From positions 6,807 to 70,806 of the forward strand of contig JASFOJ010000003.1 of NCBI GenBank assembly GCA_050116575.1: a DNA stretch of 64,000 bases. The letters run 5' to 3'. The notes under the pieces were generated by a model that saw only the letters and a list, made by a program, of their open reading frames with translations, was not told where the DNA came from and made no database searches. Source of the DNA: JAKEGK01 sp050116575. Lineage in GTDB: Bacteria > Pseudomonadota > Gammaproteobacteria > SZUA-152. The translations under genes and the position numbers were made by a program. Below, in pieces: positions 1 to 8,416 of the stretch (position 1 is the stretch's first letter; every line of letters starts with the position of its first letter).

Positions 1-2
1 AC

Positions 3-1094
3 CTGGTTCGAGTCCGGTTAAAAAAATACGGCTTTGAGGTCATTGAAGCGGGCAACGGAAAGTCAGCCGTGGACTGCTTTGTGCGGGTCAATCCCGATAT
101 TGTATTGATGGATGCCAGTATGCCGGACATGGACGGCTTTGAAGCGACGCGGGCGTTAAAGGATATGACCGTGGACAAGCAGGTTCCCATCCTGATGGTC
201 AGTGGCCTGGAAGATGACGACTCCGTGGACAAGGCTTTCGGTGCCGGCGCCACTGAATATATCACTAAACCCATATGCTGGCCGCTGTTGATACACCGGT
301 TGCGAAATATATGCGCGGCGATGCAGGCGGAAGCCAACTTGATTCGTGCCAAACAGGCGGCGGACAAAGCCAACCGCGCCAAAACGGAATTTCTGGCCAA
401 CATGTCCCATGAGTTGCGGACACCCATGCACGCCATATTAAGTTTTGCCTCCATGGGTAATGAGAAAACCGGTCAGGCGCCGGAAGAGAAGCTGCAGCGC
501 TATTTCTCGCGCATCGAGGAAAGCGGCAAACGTTTGTTGTATATGTTGAATGATCTGCTGGATCTGTCGAAGCTGGAAGCGGGCAAAATGAATTTTCTGG
601 TGGACCAGGGTGATCTGGTCCACATTGTTGATAAGGTTGTCAATGAATTTCAGGGGTTGTTGAAAAAAAATGAACTGCGACTGCATCTGGAACCCCCTTC
701 GGTGTCGACCACTGCCTGCTTTGATTCCGACAGGATGTTCCAGGTGGTGAGCAACCTGGTATCCAACGCGGTGAAGTTTTCCACTCCCCAGGGTGTTATC
801 ACGTTGAAATTCAGTGACGATACGTTGTCACTGCGAAACGGGCAGCAGGTCGATGCATTGCGCCTGAGCGTCAGCGACCAGGGTATTGGTATTCCGCAAG
901 AGGAACTGCAGACGGTATTTGACAAGTTCGTGCAATCCAGCGAAACCAATACCGGCGCCGGCGGTACGGGGCTCGGACTGGCCATTTGTAAACAAATCAT
1001 TGAACAACATGGCGGCAGAATATTTGCGGAAAACAATGCCGACGCCGGTACCAGTTTTCACCTCATTGTGCCCAGACAGCAGGTCAGGAATTAA
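3..1094 (+). CDS. Receiver-histidine kinase, 5' end outside window
   Basis: Cytoplasmic signalling kinase cut by the window edge; the reading frame is open from base 3. The visible part starts inside a receiver domain with the phosphoacceptor Asp in LMDASMP at about residue 37. A dimerisation/phosphotransfer domain follows, with His in NMSHELRTP at about residue 136. The ATP-binding domain has an N box (NLVSNAVKFS), DQGIGI and GTGLGLAI. No membrane segment is visible in this part. It lies 27 bases upstream of a second receiver protein, so the two probably form one relay. Input signal unknown. Confidence 0.9.
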   Translation: MVRVRLKKYGFEVIEAGNGKSAVDCFVRVNPDIVLMDASMPDMDGFEATRALKDMTVDKQVPILMVSGLEDDDSVDKAFGAGATEYITKPICWPLLIHRLRNICAAMQAEANLIRAKQAADKANRAKTEFLANMSHELRTPMHAILSFASMGNEKTGQAPEEKLQRYFSRIEESGKRLLYMLNDLLDLSKLEAGKMNFLVDQGDLVHIVDKVVNEFQGLLKKNELRLHLEPPSVSTTACFDSDRMFQVVSNLVSNAVKFSTPQGVITLKFSDDTLSLRNGQQVDALRLSVSDQGIGIPQEELQTVFDKFVQSSETNTGAGGTGLGLAICKQIIEQHGGRIFAENNADAGTSFHLIVPRQQVRN

Positions 1095-1121
1095 TACTTT
1101 TTATATAGAGGTCTATGCGTC

Positions 1122-2306
1122 ATGAGTGTAGCGCACCAGGAAAAGTCAATCGAACAACGGCCTAAAGTGTTAGTGGTTGATGATGAGCCGTTTAATCTGG
1201 AAATCATGCAGGAAATTCTGGAAGAGGATTACGACGTCGCTTACGCCAGGTCGGGCCCTGAATGTATGGAGATCATCAACGATGTGATGCCGGATATGGT
1301 ATTGCTGGATGTGAACATGCCGGGAATGAGCGGCTACGAGGTGTGTCAGCGGCTCAAGGAGAATACCAAAACCAACGGCATACCCGTTACGTTTGTTTCC
1401 GCGCTCGATACCCTTGCCGAACGTCTGGCCGGTTACGAAGTGGGCGGTGATGACTATATCTGTAAACCGTTTGAGTCCGGTGAGTTGCTATCGAGGGTCA
1501 ATATCGCGGTCAGGTACAAGCGTGAACGGGAAAGTCTGCGTATCGATGCCGAGCAGGCCATGCAACGCGCCATGGAGGCAATGAAAAACACGGGCGATAT
1601 TGGCATTATCCTGGAATTTCTGCGTTCCAGTCTCAAGTGTGACAGCCTTGAGAAACTGGGCGATCTTGCTCTATATACCATCAGTTCCATGGGGCTGCGC
1701 AGCAGCGTTCAGATCCGTGACGGCGACACCATTATTCACAAGAGCGTTGACGGGGTCATTAATCAGCTTGAACGTACGGTACTCAAAAAGATTTACAAGG
1801 AAGATGCCGTTGTTGATTTAGGGGCTCGCAGTGTTTTTAATTTTGATCATGTGTCGGTGTTGATCAAGAATATGCCCGTTAACGACCCGGTTAAATATGA
1901 CAGTGTAAAAAGCAATATTGCGTTGATAACAGAGGCCCTGGAACTGGAAGTAAAAAAACTATATAAAAACCAGTCAAGACTGGCCGCTGCGTCGGCGGCT
2001 GGTAATGGTAGTGGTCGGGTTAATGTTGAGCAGGTGACCCGGCATTTAGGCCAGTTATTAAAGCAATGGGAACAAACCGGTTCAACCCTGAGCCCGCAAT
2101 ACGTAAAAATTCTTTCTGATCTGGCGTACGATATGGAATGTTCCTTTTCCAATCTGGGGTTGACTGAAGAGCAGGAGCAGTCACTGATGCAACTGGTCGA
2201 CGAAGCCATTACCAGAGCCCATGATGTGCAAGCCAACAATGAACAACTGGGTCAGCGATTAACAGAACTCATGGTCCAGTTGCGTACTACCGCCACCGCC
2301 GATTAA
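1122..2306 (+). CDS. Response regulator with long non-DNA-binding C-terminal region
   Basis: 394 residues. Residues 15-135 are a receiver domain: acidic pair DDE at 20-22, phosphoacceptor Asp63 in LLDVNMPG, and the conserved Lys115 in CKPF. The remaining 250 residues show no recognised DNA-binding or GGDEF domain. They contain a globular stretch (about 160-270) and a Gln/Glu-rich, probably coiled-coil tail. AGAGG lies shortly upstream of the ATG. It follows the kinase gene closely and is the natural phosphate acceptor or adaptor. The output mechanism is not recognised. Confidence 0.85.
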   Translation: MSVAHQEKSIEQRPKVLVVDDEPFNLEIMQEILEEDYDVAYARSGPECMEIINDVMPDMVLLDVNMPGMSGYEVCQRLKENTKTNGIPVTFVSALDTLAERLAGYEVGGDDYICKPFESGELLSRVNIAVRYKRERESLRIDAEQAMQRAMEAMKNTGDIGIILEFLRSSLKCDSLEKLGDLALYTISSMGLRSSVQIRDGDTIIHKSVDGVINQLERTVLKKIYKEDAVVDLGARSVFNFDHVSVLIKNMPVNDPVKYDSVKSNIALITEALELEVKKLYKNQSRLAAASAAGNGSGRVNVEQVTRHLGQLLKQWEQTGSTLSPQYVKILSDLAYDMECSFSNLGLTEEQEQSLMQLVDEAITRAHDVQANNEQLGQRLTELMVQLRTTATAD

Positions 2307-2627
2307 CCCGTCATTCACATGGAGAGGGCGGTCGGTGCAGGTTTTCCCGCATAGATAGAATGTTATCCACTGATTTTAAAACAATAGCATTTATTTATAA
2401 TGCCGGGTTAAATACCCGGAAATGTATTAAGCCTTTGCTAATGCCCCAATCTGTATCAGCTATAATTGTTAATACGACTCATTAAGTTCAATTGCCTGTG
2501 TTGCGACGCACTGCTGCATATGGGCATTGAGTCGCAAACGCCGTTGCGTGCCGTTGCCGCTGCTGTAAATGGTTTCTGAAACCGCGGATCCACTGGCGGT
2601 GGTTCGCAACCGGCTTGGAGGTGTGAT
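2307..2627. other. Intergenic region with a small hairpin
   Basis: No convincing gene. A 6-bp hairpin (CCGGGT at 2403-2408, ACCCGG at 2414-2419) follows the response regulator, without a T-run. It may be a weak terminator. The end of the region carries a strong ribosome-binding site (GGAGGTG) for the small gene at 2628. Confidence 0.5.
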
Positions 2628-2825
2628 ATGTCACAGTCAGAAAATTCAATGCAGCCCAAACTGGTCGAGTGTGCGGTATGCCTGGAAGAGGTACCCGCGT
2701 CAGGTGCCAAAAATGAAGAAACCTCTGATTACGTTTTTCATTTTTGCGGTATAGATTGTTATGCGCAATGGCAGGAAAAGGCGCAGCGGGAAGTGCAGGA
2801 AGTGCGGCAAAGCGGTGATGAATAA
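2628..2825 (+). CDS. Small cysteine-rich protein, DUF3330-like
   Basis: 65-residue acidic protein. Cys15 and Cys18 form a CxxC pair, and HFCGIDCY (His38, Cys40, Cys44) provides further ligands, so one zinc site is likely. The CxxC...YVFHFCGxxCYxxW pattern resembles DUF3330 proteins, whose function is not established. The start is well supported by GGAGGTGTGAT before the ATG. It appears to be monocistronic, convergent with the dehydrogenase gene at 2871-3746. Confidence 0.75.
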   Translation: MSQSENSMQPKLVECAVCLEEVPASGAKNEETSDYVFHFCGIDCYAQWQEKAQREVQEVRQSGDE

Positions 2826-2870
2826 CCCGTTGCCTTGGCTGTAACATTACCCTCAGGGCCAGGATTATTG

Positions 2871-3746
2871 CTATTTGTTTTCATTGTTTGACACGCTGGC
2901 CAATACCCGGTCAAGCATCGCGTGCGGCAACAGGCGCTTCAGAGTGGCAAATAAATAGGTAGGGAAGGTGACGTAGTAACGCACCCTGGGCCTGTTGCTC
3001 TCAATGGCGTGGATGACTTTTTTCAACACGGCTTCCGCGGGCAGCGTAAAGGGTGCCACCTGACCGGATTGTTGCAGTCGTCTTTCCAGGCGCCGGTACG
3101 TATTCCGATGTACGCTGTTTTCTGCATCAATGTTTTGCTGGAACGCATGCCAGGCATTTTTCCGAAAATCGCTTTCAATAGGTCCCGGTTCGATCAACGA
3201 TACCCGGATGCCGGTGTTCCGTAGTTCCAGGCGCAAGGTGTCCGTTAATCCTTCCAGTGCAAATTTACTGGTATTGTAGGCGCCCCGATAAGGTAAAGCG
3301 ATCAGCCCCAGCACGGAGCTGTTTTGGATAATGCGCCCAAAACCGTGACGGCGCATGACGGGTATTACCTGGTTGGTCAGGTCCAGGGTACCCAGCAGGT
3401 TGGTTTCCAGTTGTGCGCGCATCACATCCCGTGACAGGTCTTCCACCGCGCCCGGCTGGCCAAACGCTCCGTTGTTGAACAGGACGTCAATACGGCCGTC
3501 CCCCTGGGAGAGGACTTCCTCTACACAGGACGCAATACTTGCCGGATCGTCCAGATCCAGCGCCAATGCACGCAATCCCTGTTGTTTTAATTCTTCCACA
3601 TCCGCTTGTCGGCGGGCAGTGGCGAATACCCGGTGTCCCCGCTGTTGTAATCCCAGGGCGGCGCAATAGCCGATACCGCTGGAACACCCAGTAATTAGCA
3701 CGGTTTTGCGCGCAGACGGCGCCAATGGCTTGTTCTTCATGATCAT
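2871..3746 (-). CDS. Short-chain dehydrogenase/reductase
   Basis: 291-residue classical SDR that should use NAD(P)H to oxidise or reduce an alcohol/carbonyl substrate. The cofactor-binding TGCSSGIG lies at about residues 20-27, NNGAFG follows in the core, and the catalytic Tyr/Lys sit in YNTSK with the upstream Ser. The C-terminal region is long and hydrophobic (FPTYLFATLKRLLPHAM), which may associate with membrane. Starts at MIMK or two codons later (MK) are both possible. Substrate unknown. Confidence 0.88.
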   Translation of the reverse strand: MIMKNKPLAPSARKTVLITGCSSGIGYCAALGLQQRGHRVFATARRQADVEELKQQGLRALALDLDDPASIASCVEEVLSQGDGRIDVLFNNGAFGQPGAVEDLSRDVMRAQLETNLLGTLDLTNQVIPVMRRHGFGRIIQNSSVLGLIALPYRGAYNTSKFALEGLTDTLRLELRNTGIRVSLIEPGPIESDFRKNAWHAFQQNIDAENSVHRNTYRRLERRLQQSGQVAPFTLPAEAVLKKVIHAIESNRPRVRYYVTFPTYLFATLKRLLPHAMLDRVLASVSNNENK

Positions 3747-3776
3747 TAGCTGATATTGTACTTTAACAGGTTACGA

Positions 3777-4034
3777 TTATGTTAAAACGTTGAAATCATA
3801 GGCGTTGCCTATGGCGGGCAACCGGATTTCAATGGTGAAGGCCGCCGCTGGTAGTGTCATGTTTTGGCATAAAACCTTCATGATCTGCAATCGTGGTTTT
3901 GCGGCCGTCAGTCGACAGCCCGGTTGTGGTGTAGCCGATGTCAGCTTGAATTGTTCATCGAAATCTTCAATGTGCCCCATCGTTTTGGATAAGCGTTCAA
4001 TGATGCCGCGGTGCGCCGCCGAATCCGGTGTCCG
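3777..4034 (-). pseudogene. Coding-looking frame without start, possible gene remnant
   Basis: An 85-codon open frame on the minus strand has protein-like composition: alternating charged and hydrophobic residues, ending TIEIRLPAIGNAYDFNVLT. It is preceded directly by in-frame stops (TAG at 4035-4037 and TAA further up). The first ATG gives only 67 residues (MGHIEDFDEQ...) and has no good ribosome-binding site. The adjacent DNA upstream consists of short tagttacag-type repeats. It may be the 3' remnant of a lost gene or a small real gene. A faint likeness to C-terminal parts of ImuB proteins is not strong enough to name it. Confidence 0.3.
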
Positions 4035-4120
4035 CTAACGGTGGAACAGGCACGGGTATAGTTACAGATATAGTTACAGGTACAGTGAAAAGTACATTCT
4101 ACAGGTAAAAAAATACAACC

Positions 4121-5128
4121 ATGCCTCAACGTTTAGCTCTGATCAATCAATGGCTGCAAAATCAATTGCGGTTGCGCGATTACGATATTCAGCCGGCATC
4201 CAGTGACGCCAGTTTCCGCCGTTACTTTCGCATCAGCGCCGGCAGTGGTGAATTTGTTCCCTATCGCTGTGAGACGCTGGTGGTCATGGATGCGCCCCCT
4301 GAGCGCGAGAATACCGCACCCTATATACGCATCGCCCGCATGATGGCGGAAATGGGGCTGAACGTGCCGCGGGTGCTGGAACAGGACAAGGAACAGGGGT
4401 TTTTACTGTTGTCGGATCTGGGCGCCACCCAATACCTGTCTATATTGAACGATGCTAACGTTAATGACCTTTACGGTGATGCGCTGGCGGCGTTATTGAA
4501 ACTGCAGACGCACAGTGCCGACGCATGCGGCGATTTACCCCGTTATGACCGGGCTTTGTTGCTGCGGGAGCTTAACATTTTTGTGGAATGGTATCTGCAA
4601 AAACATCTGGGGTTGGAGCTTTCGCAACAGCAACAAAAGGTGATTGATGACGCCCTTGAAATATTCATCGCCTCGGCGTTACAGCAGCCGCAAGTATGCG
4701 TCCATCGTGATTATCACTCCCGAAACCTGATGTACACGAAACGCGATAATCCCGGTATCCTGGATTTTCAAGATGCCGTTACCGGTCCGGTGACCTATGA
4801 TCTGGTGTCTTTGCTCAGGGACTGCTACATCGCCTGGCCTCGCGAGCAGGTGGAAAACTGGGCACTGCAACACCGGGAAAATCTGCAACAAGCGGACGTT
4901 ATAGTGGACGTCAGCAGCGAACAGTTCCTGCGCTGGTTTGATTTGATGGGCGCCCAGCGCCATTTGAAGGCCACGGGCATTTTTGCCCGCCTCAACCATC
5001 GCGACGGCAAACCGGACTATTTAAAGGATATACCCAGGACCCTTTCCTATGTGCTGGATGTCAGCGGACGTTATAATGAACTGGCGGCGTTGAACCGGTT
5101 GTTAACATCGGTAATGCCGTCATCTTGA
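4121..5128 (+). CDS. amgK: N-acetylmuramate/N-acetylglucosamine kinase AmgK
   Basis: 335-residue aminoglycoside-phosphotransferase-fold kinase. The catalytic loop is HRDYHSRN (His195, Asp197, Asn202), and the metal-binding Asp215 is in ILDFQD. In Pseudomonas AmgK phosphorylates the anomeric carbon of MurNAc/GlcNAc in peptidoglycan recycling. The next gene, 57 bases on, is murU, which consumes the product. That pairing is the main reason for the name. The fold alone would only support a generic phosphotransferase. Confidence 0.88.
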   Translation: MPQRLALINQWLQNQLRLRDYDIQPASSDASFRRYFRISAGSGEFVPYRCETLVVMDAPPERENTAPYIRIARMMAEMGLNVPRVLEQDKEQGFLLLSDLGATQYLSILNDANVNDLYGDALAALLKLQTHSADACGDLPRYDRALLLRELNIFVEWYLQKHLGLELSQQQQKVIDDALEIFIASALQQPQVCVHRDYHSRNLMYTKRDNPGILDFQDAVTGPVTYDLVSLLRDCYIAWPREQVENWALQHRENLQQADVIVDVSSEQFLRWFDLMGAQRHLKATGIFARLNHRDGKPDYLKDIPRTLSYVLDVSGRYNELAALNRLLTSVMPSS

Positions 5129-5185
5129 AGACCACGCAAAATGCCACGAGAGTAAATGCCAAACACAAACCACAAGCGGTGATTT

Positions 5186-5839
5186 ATGAAAGCAATGATT
5201 TTGGCCGCCGGGCGCGGTGAACGGCTACGCCCCATTACCGATAACATCCCCAAACCCTTGGTAAAGGTCAGGGGCAAGGCGCTGCTGCAATACCACATCG
5301 AAGCCCTGGTCGCCGCCGGGTTCAAGGAACTGGTGATCAATCATGCCTGGCACGGTGAACAGATCGAACAGGCTATGGGTGACGGCAGTCGCTTCGGCGC
5401 GAACATACAATATTCCCCCGAAGGTAAGGCACTGGAGACCGGGGGTGGCATCTTCAGGGCATTACCCTTGTTGGGCGACGAACCCTTCCTGGTGGTCAAC
5501 GGCGATGTATTTACAGATTTCCCGTTTGCCGAACTGGCGGACCAGCCCCGTAAGCTGGCGCACCTGGTGCTGATCGCCAATCCCGCCCACAACCTCAAAG
5601 GTGATTTTGCACTGCAAAACAACCAGGTATTGCGTGAAGGCGAGCTCCGCTACACGTTCAGCGGCATCGGTGTTTATCGCCCCGCTTTTTTCGAGGGTTG
5701 TAAGCCGGGCGCGTTTCCCTTGGCGCCGTTATTATTTGATGCCATTGATCAGGGGCAGGTGACCGGCCAGTATTATCAAGGGGTGTGGGAAGACGTGGGC
5801 ACCGTCGAGCGGCTCGACAAATTAAACGATGGCTACTAA
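5186..5839 (+). CDS. murU: N-acetylmuramate alpha-1-phosphate uridylyltransferase MurU
   Basis: 217-residue sugar nucleotidyltransferase. The N-terminal signature is MILAAGRGERLRP followed by KPLVKVRGK, and VVNGDVF carries the metal-binding Asp. MurU makes UDP-MurNAc from MurNAc-1-phosphate and so bypasses de novo, fosfomycin-sensitive synthesis. Its length fits the short MurU type rather than the longer glucose-1-phosphate enzymes. Co-directional with amgK and probably in the same transcript. Confidence 0.9.
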   Translation: MKAMILAAGRGERLRPITDNIPKPLVKVRGKALLQYHIEALVAAGFKELVINHAWHGEQIEQAMGDGSRFGANIQYSPEGKALETGGGIFRALPLLGDEPFLVVNGDVFTDFPFAELADQPRKLAHLVLIANPAHNLKGDFALQNNQVLREGELRYTFSGIGVYRPAFFEGCKPGAFPLAPLLFDAIDQGQVTGQYYQGVWEDVGTVERLDKLNDGY

Positions 5840-5999
5840 ACGATAGCAGCTAACTAACTGTTTCAAAAGCAATAATTAGCCCCGGGTCATCGTTTGCCGC
5901 GATACCCGACAAAATTCGCACAAAACCCTCTAAAAAATAGGGTAACCCCCCTTCGTTGCATCGCGTATTTGCCTCATTTACCGGGCCTGGCCTTGGATT

Positions 6000-6028
6000 T
6001 TGACTGAGATTTAGACTTGGTATATATC
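6000..6028 (+). promoter_or_regulatory. Sigma70-type promoter candidate for gacA
   Basis: TTGACT (6000-6005) is followed by a 17-base spacer and TATATC (6023-6028). This lies about 150 bases before the gacA ATG in a 337-base gap (5840-6176) with no other gene. The prediction rests on consensus match only. Confidence 0.45.
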
Positions 6029-6176
6029 TGTATGGACTGTCAGTTTTCCTGTAAATGTGTGGTAGACTTTTATTAAGCCTACGTAAGTGCATGCAGGCAG
6101 AAATAATAATCATCGCCTGTTTCGTCCGGCATAGACGGGGCAGTTGCGGTTGGGGAGAAAACATCAGGGGGTATGC

Positions 6177-6833
6177 ATGATTAAAGTAACGATTGTCGAC
6201 GACCATGAGCTTGTCCGTACAGGCATCATTCGTCTATTAAAAGATGTAGAGGGTATTGAGGTGGTTGCTGAGGCTTCCAGTGGTGAGGAAGCGGTGCAGC
6301 TGGTGCGTCAGCATAAACCGGATGTTGTGCTGATGGACGTTAATATGCCCGGGATCGGCGGCTTCGAGGCGACTCGCAAGCTGGTTCAAATGTATCCCGA
6401 CCTGAAAGTTATCGTTGTCACCATCCATATGGATGATCCATTTCCATCACGTATGTTGCAGGCCGGTGCGTTGGGGTACCTCACCAAAGGTTGCGGCGTT
6501 GAAGAAATTATTACCGCCATCCGCGAAGTTTATTCCGGTCGCCGTTATATCAGTGCTGACATTGCCCAACAGCTGGCGCTTAAATTGATGCCCGGTGGTG
6601 AAGAGTCTCCGTTTGACGCCTTGTCACCACGTGAACTGCAGGTCATGTTGATGTTGACCCAGGGCACCAAGGTACAGGAAATTTCCGATAAGCTGTGTTT
6701 GAGTCCGAAAACCGTCAGTACTTACCGGCATCGCCTGTATGACAAACTGGGCGTCAGCAGCGATGTTGCACTAACGCGTCTGGCGATGCGTTATGGTGTG
6801 GTGGATGACGCACAGGAAGCCAACGTAAGCTAA
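6177..6833 (+). CDS. gacA: GacA/UvrY-family response regulator
   Basis: 218 residues, the same length as E. coli UvrY. The receiver domain has VDDHELVR at the N-terminus, phosphoacceptor Asp54 in LMDVNMPGIGG and SPFDALSPRELQVM leading into a LuxR-type helix-turn-helix (LSPKTVSTYRHRLYDKLGV). In known systems GacS/BarA phosphorylates it and it activates CsrA-sequestering small RNAs. The ATG at 6177 is preferred because CAGGGGG lies 7 bases upstream. The common downstream partner uvrC is absent. Confidence 0.9.
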   Translation: MIKVTIVDDHELVRTGIIRLLKDVEGIEVVAEASSGEEAVQLVRQHKPDVVLMDVNMPGIGGFEATRKLVQMYPDLKVIVVTIHMDDPFPSRMLQAGALGYLTKGCGVEEIITAIREVYSGRRYISADIAQQLALKLMPGGEESPFDALSPRELQVMLMLTQGTKVQEISDKLCLSPKTVSTYRHRLYDKLGVSSDVALTRLAMRYGVVDDAQEANVS

Positions 6834-6856
6834 GGAATAGTACCTGCCCCGGTAAA

Positions 6857-6884
6857 GGCCGCTCATATGGCGGCCGGCTTTGTT
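6857..6884 (+). terminator. Probable terminator of gacA
   Basis: GGCCGC (6857-6862) and GCGGCC (6870-6875) form a perfect 6-bp GC-rich stem with a 7-base loop, followed by GGCTTTGTT. The T-tract is weak. It lies 24 bases after the gacA stop. Confidence 0.5.
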
Positions 6885-6960
6885 ATATCAAGTGGCTTTG
6901 GTATATCGAGCAAAGGTAGAGGCATTAGCAAGAATTTGCCGGCAATAATACAATAATAAA

Positions 6961-6999
6961 GCAATCAGCAATCAGCAATCAGCAATCAGCAATCAGCAA
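6961..6999. repeat. Tandem heptamer repeat, GCAATCA x5
   Basis: Five perfect copies of GCAATCA (6961-6995) and a partial sixth (GCAA). It lies in the 474-base gene-free gap after gacA. It is the kind of short tandem tract that changes copy number by slippage. No ORF crosses it. Confidence 0.9.
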
Positions 7000-7020
7000 A
7001 CACAAACTTAAAGTTGTTCC

Positions 7021-7056
7021 TGGCAGACGAGGGTAATACCTCTGCCAGTGATTTTT
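7021..7056 (+). terminator. Terminator-like hairpin in the gacA-tlpA gap
   Basis: TGGCAGA (7021-7027) pairs with TCTGCCA (7041-7047) and is followed by GTGATTTTTCT. It lies about 190 bases after gacA, which already has its own hairpin. It could end read-through or a short untranslated RNA from 6890-7050; no RNA family was recognised there. Confidence 0.45.
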
Positions 7057-7240
7057 CTGTTCCTCCTTATTCCAAAACGTTCGTGCGCCGTTAGGTCCCA
7101 CCGGCGGCACCCCTGTTCCCCTTCAGAATATCAAACGCCCGGGCATTGCCTCCATTGATTTAACGCTTTGATCGGATTGCGTGTTGCGGAAACGATTTTT
7201 ATGATAGCAGTCAATGACTTTCATCGCGGCGGTGACTAAT

Positions 7241-7260
7241 TTGGTCGCAATGACGACCAA
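7241..7260. promoter_or_regulatory. Perfect inverted repeat before the redoxin/export operon
   Basis: TTGGTCG (7241-7247) and CGACCAA (7254-7260) are separated by CAATGA and followed by CTTTT. It sits 48 bases before the preferred start of the first operon gene, so it is either an operator or a 5'-leader hairpin. Confidence 0.45.
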
Positions 7261-7307
7261 CTTTTGCTAAAAACTGCTGCCTAATGATGTTAACCAAGTG
7301 GGCACCC

Positions 7308-7838
7308 ATGAAAACCAATTTATCTATTACGTCTTTTGTGATGCGTCGACCGGTCGTTGTTGGGGGTATTGCCATTCTGTGTGGACTGGTATTACTGCTG
7401 CCATTACTGGCAAGCGCGGAAAAAGTTGATTATTCGCTGCCGGACATTAACGGTAAAACACGAAACCTCGCTGAATTCAGGGGCAAGTGGGTAGTGCTTA
7501 ATTTTTGGGCCACGTGGTGTCCGCCGTGTTTAAAGGAGATTCCCGAACTGGTCGATTTTCATGAACAACACCACGACAAAGACGCCATGGTAGTTGGTGT
7601 TGATTTTGAAGATATAGATGTCGATGAGCTAAAGGAGTTTACGGAGAGTTACTTTATGAGTTACCCCATTTTGCGTAGCAAGCCCACCGCCAAAACGCCT
7701 TTTGGTGTTATTTCCGGACTACCGACCACCTTTCTGATTTCACCTTCCGGTGAAGTGGTGGCCAGGCAATCCGGGCCGGTGACCGGCAAAATGATTGAAG
7801 ATTTTATCCAGCAACAATCAGGTTCGCAGACGAAATGA
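7308..7838 (+). CDS. TlpA/ResA-like thiol-disulfide protein
   Basis: 176 residues from the ATG at 7308; an in-frame ATG at 7284 would add 8 residues. A hydrophobic signal/anchor segment (residues 14-37, ending LLASA) exports the domain to the periplasm. The thioredoxin fold has the active site WATWCPPC (Cys71, Cys74) and the cis-proline loop GLPTTFLI. Such proteins reduce disulfides, for instance on apocytochromes or copper sites. First of five closely spaced genes. Ribosome-binding sites are weak at both candidate starts. Confidence 0.85.
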   Translation: MKTNLSITSFVMRRPVVVGGIAILCGLVLLLPLLASAEKVDYSLPDINGKTRNLAEFRGKWVVLNFWATWCPPCLKEIPELVDFHEQHHDKDAMVVGVDFEDIDVDELKEFTESYFMSYPILRSKPTAKTPFGVISGLPTTFLISPSGEVVARQSGPVTGKMIEDFIQQQSGSQTK

Positions 7839-7855
7839 GACGGTTGGAACAAGGC

Positions 7856-8398
7856 ATGAAAGTTAAACGCTTACCCATATTTGTATTCTTGACATTATTC
7901 ATCAGTGTACTTGGCAGTGACGCCCTGGCTGCCGTGGGCCGCGATCCATACACTTATTTTTTTAACGATACCTTCGGGGACTTTTCCGAAGAACTTGCGA
8001 AGGCGAAGCAAGAAGGCAAGTCCGGCATACTGATATTTTTCGAACTGGATGAATGTCCTTTCTGTCATCGCATGAAGGAAACGGTATTAAACCAGCCCGA
8101 GGTGCAAAAATACTTCAGAAAACATTTTCTCAACTTCGCCGTGGATATCGAAGGCGATGTGGAGATTACCGACTTTAAGGGAAATGTCCGCACGCAAAAA
8201 GACTGGTCCACCAAGGTTAACCGTGTTCGTGCCACACCGGTATTTGCTATCTATAACCTGGATGGCAAGCAAGTGGTTCGCTATACCGGCGCCACCACCG
8301 GTATCCAGGAATTTATGTGGTTGGGTGAATATTATGTCAGTGGCGAATATAAAAATATGCGCTTTACTAAGTATAAGCGTATGAAGAAAAAGCAATAA
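7856..8398 (+). CDS. Periplasmic thioredoxin-like protein
   Basis: 180 residues with a signal peptide (MKVKRLPIF... to DALAA, about residue 26). ELDECPFCHRM has the redox pair Cys67/Cys70 and RVRATPVFAIY the cis-Pro loop. The fold resembles the thioredoxin_2/SoxW-type proteins that respond to periplasmic oxidants. ATG 7856 is preferred because of the GGAACAAGG upstream; an earlier ATG at 7835 overlaps the preceding stop. The C-terminus is strongly basic (KYKRMKKKQ). It is the second thiol protein in a row, which suggests a redox pair. Confidence 0.82.
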   Translation: MKVKRLPIFVFLTLFISVLGSDALAAVGRDPYTYFFNDTFGDFSEELAKAKQEGKSGILIFFELDECPFCHRMKETVLNQPEVQKYFRKHFLNFAVDIEGDVEITDFKGNVRTQKDWSTKVNRVRATPVFAIYNLDGKQVVRYTGATTGIQEFMWLGEYYVSGEYKNMRFTKYKRMKKKQ

Positions 8399-8416
8399 AT
8401 TTCTGGCTCTGATTTG

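Noticed and set aside
5..16. tRNA T-arm-like GGTTCGAGTCC at the left edge
   Set aside because: It lies in frame in the receiver domain of the kinase gene and nothing after it resembles the 3' end of a tRNA.
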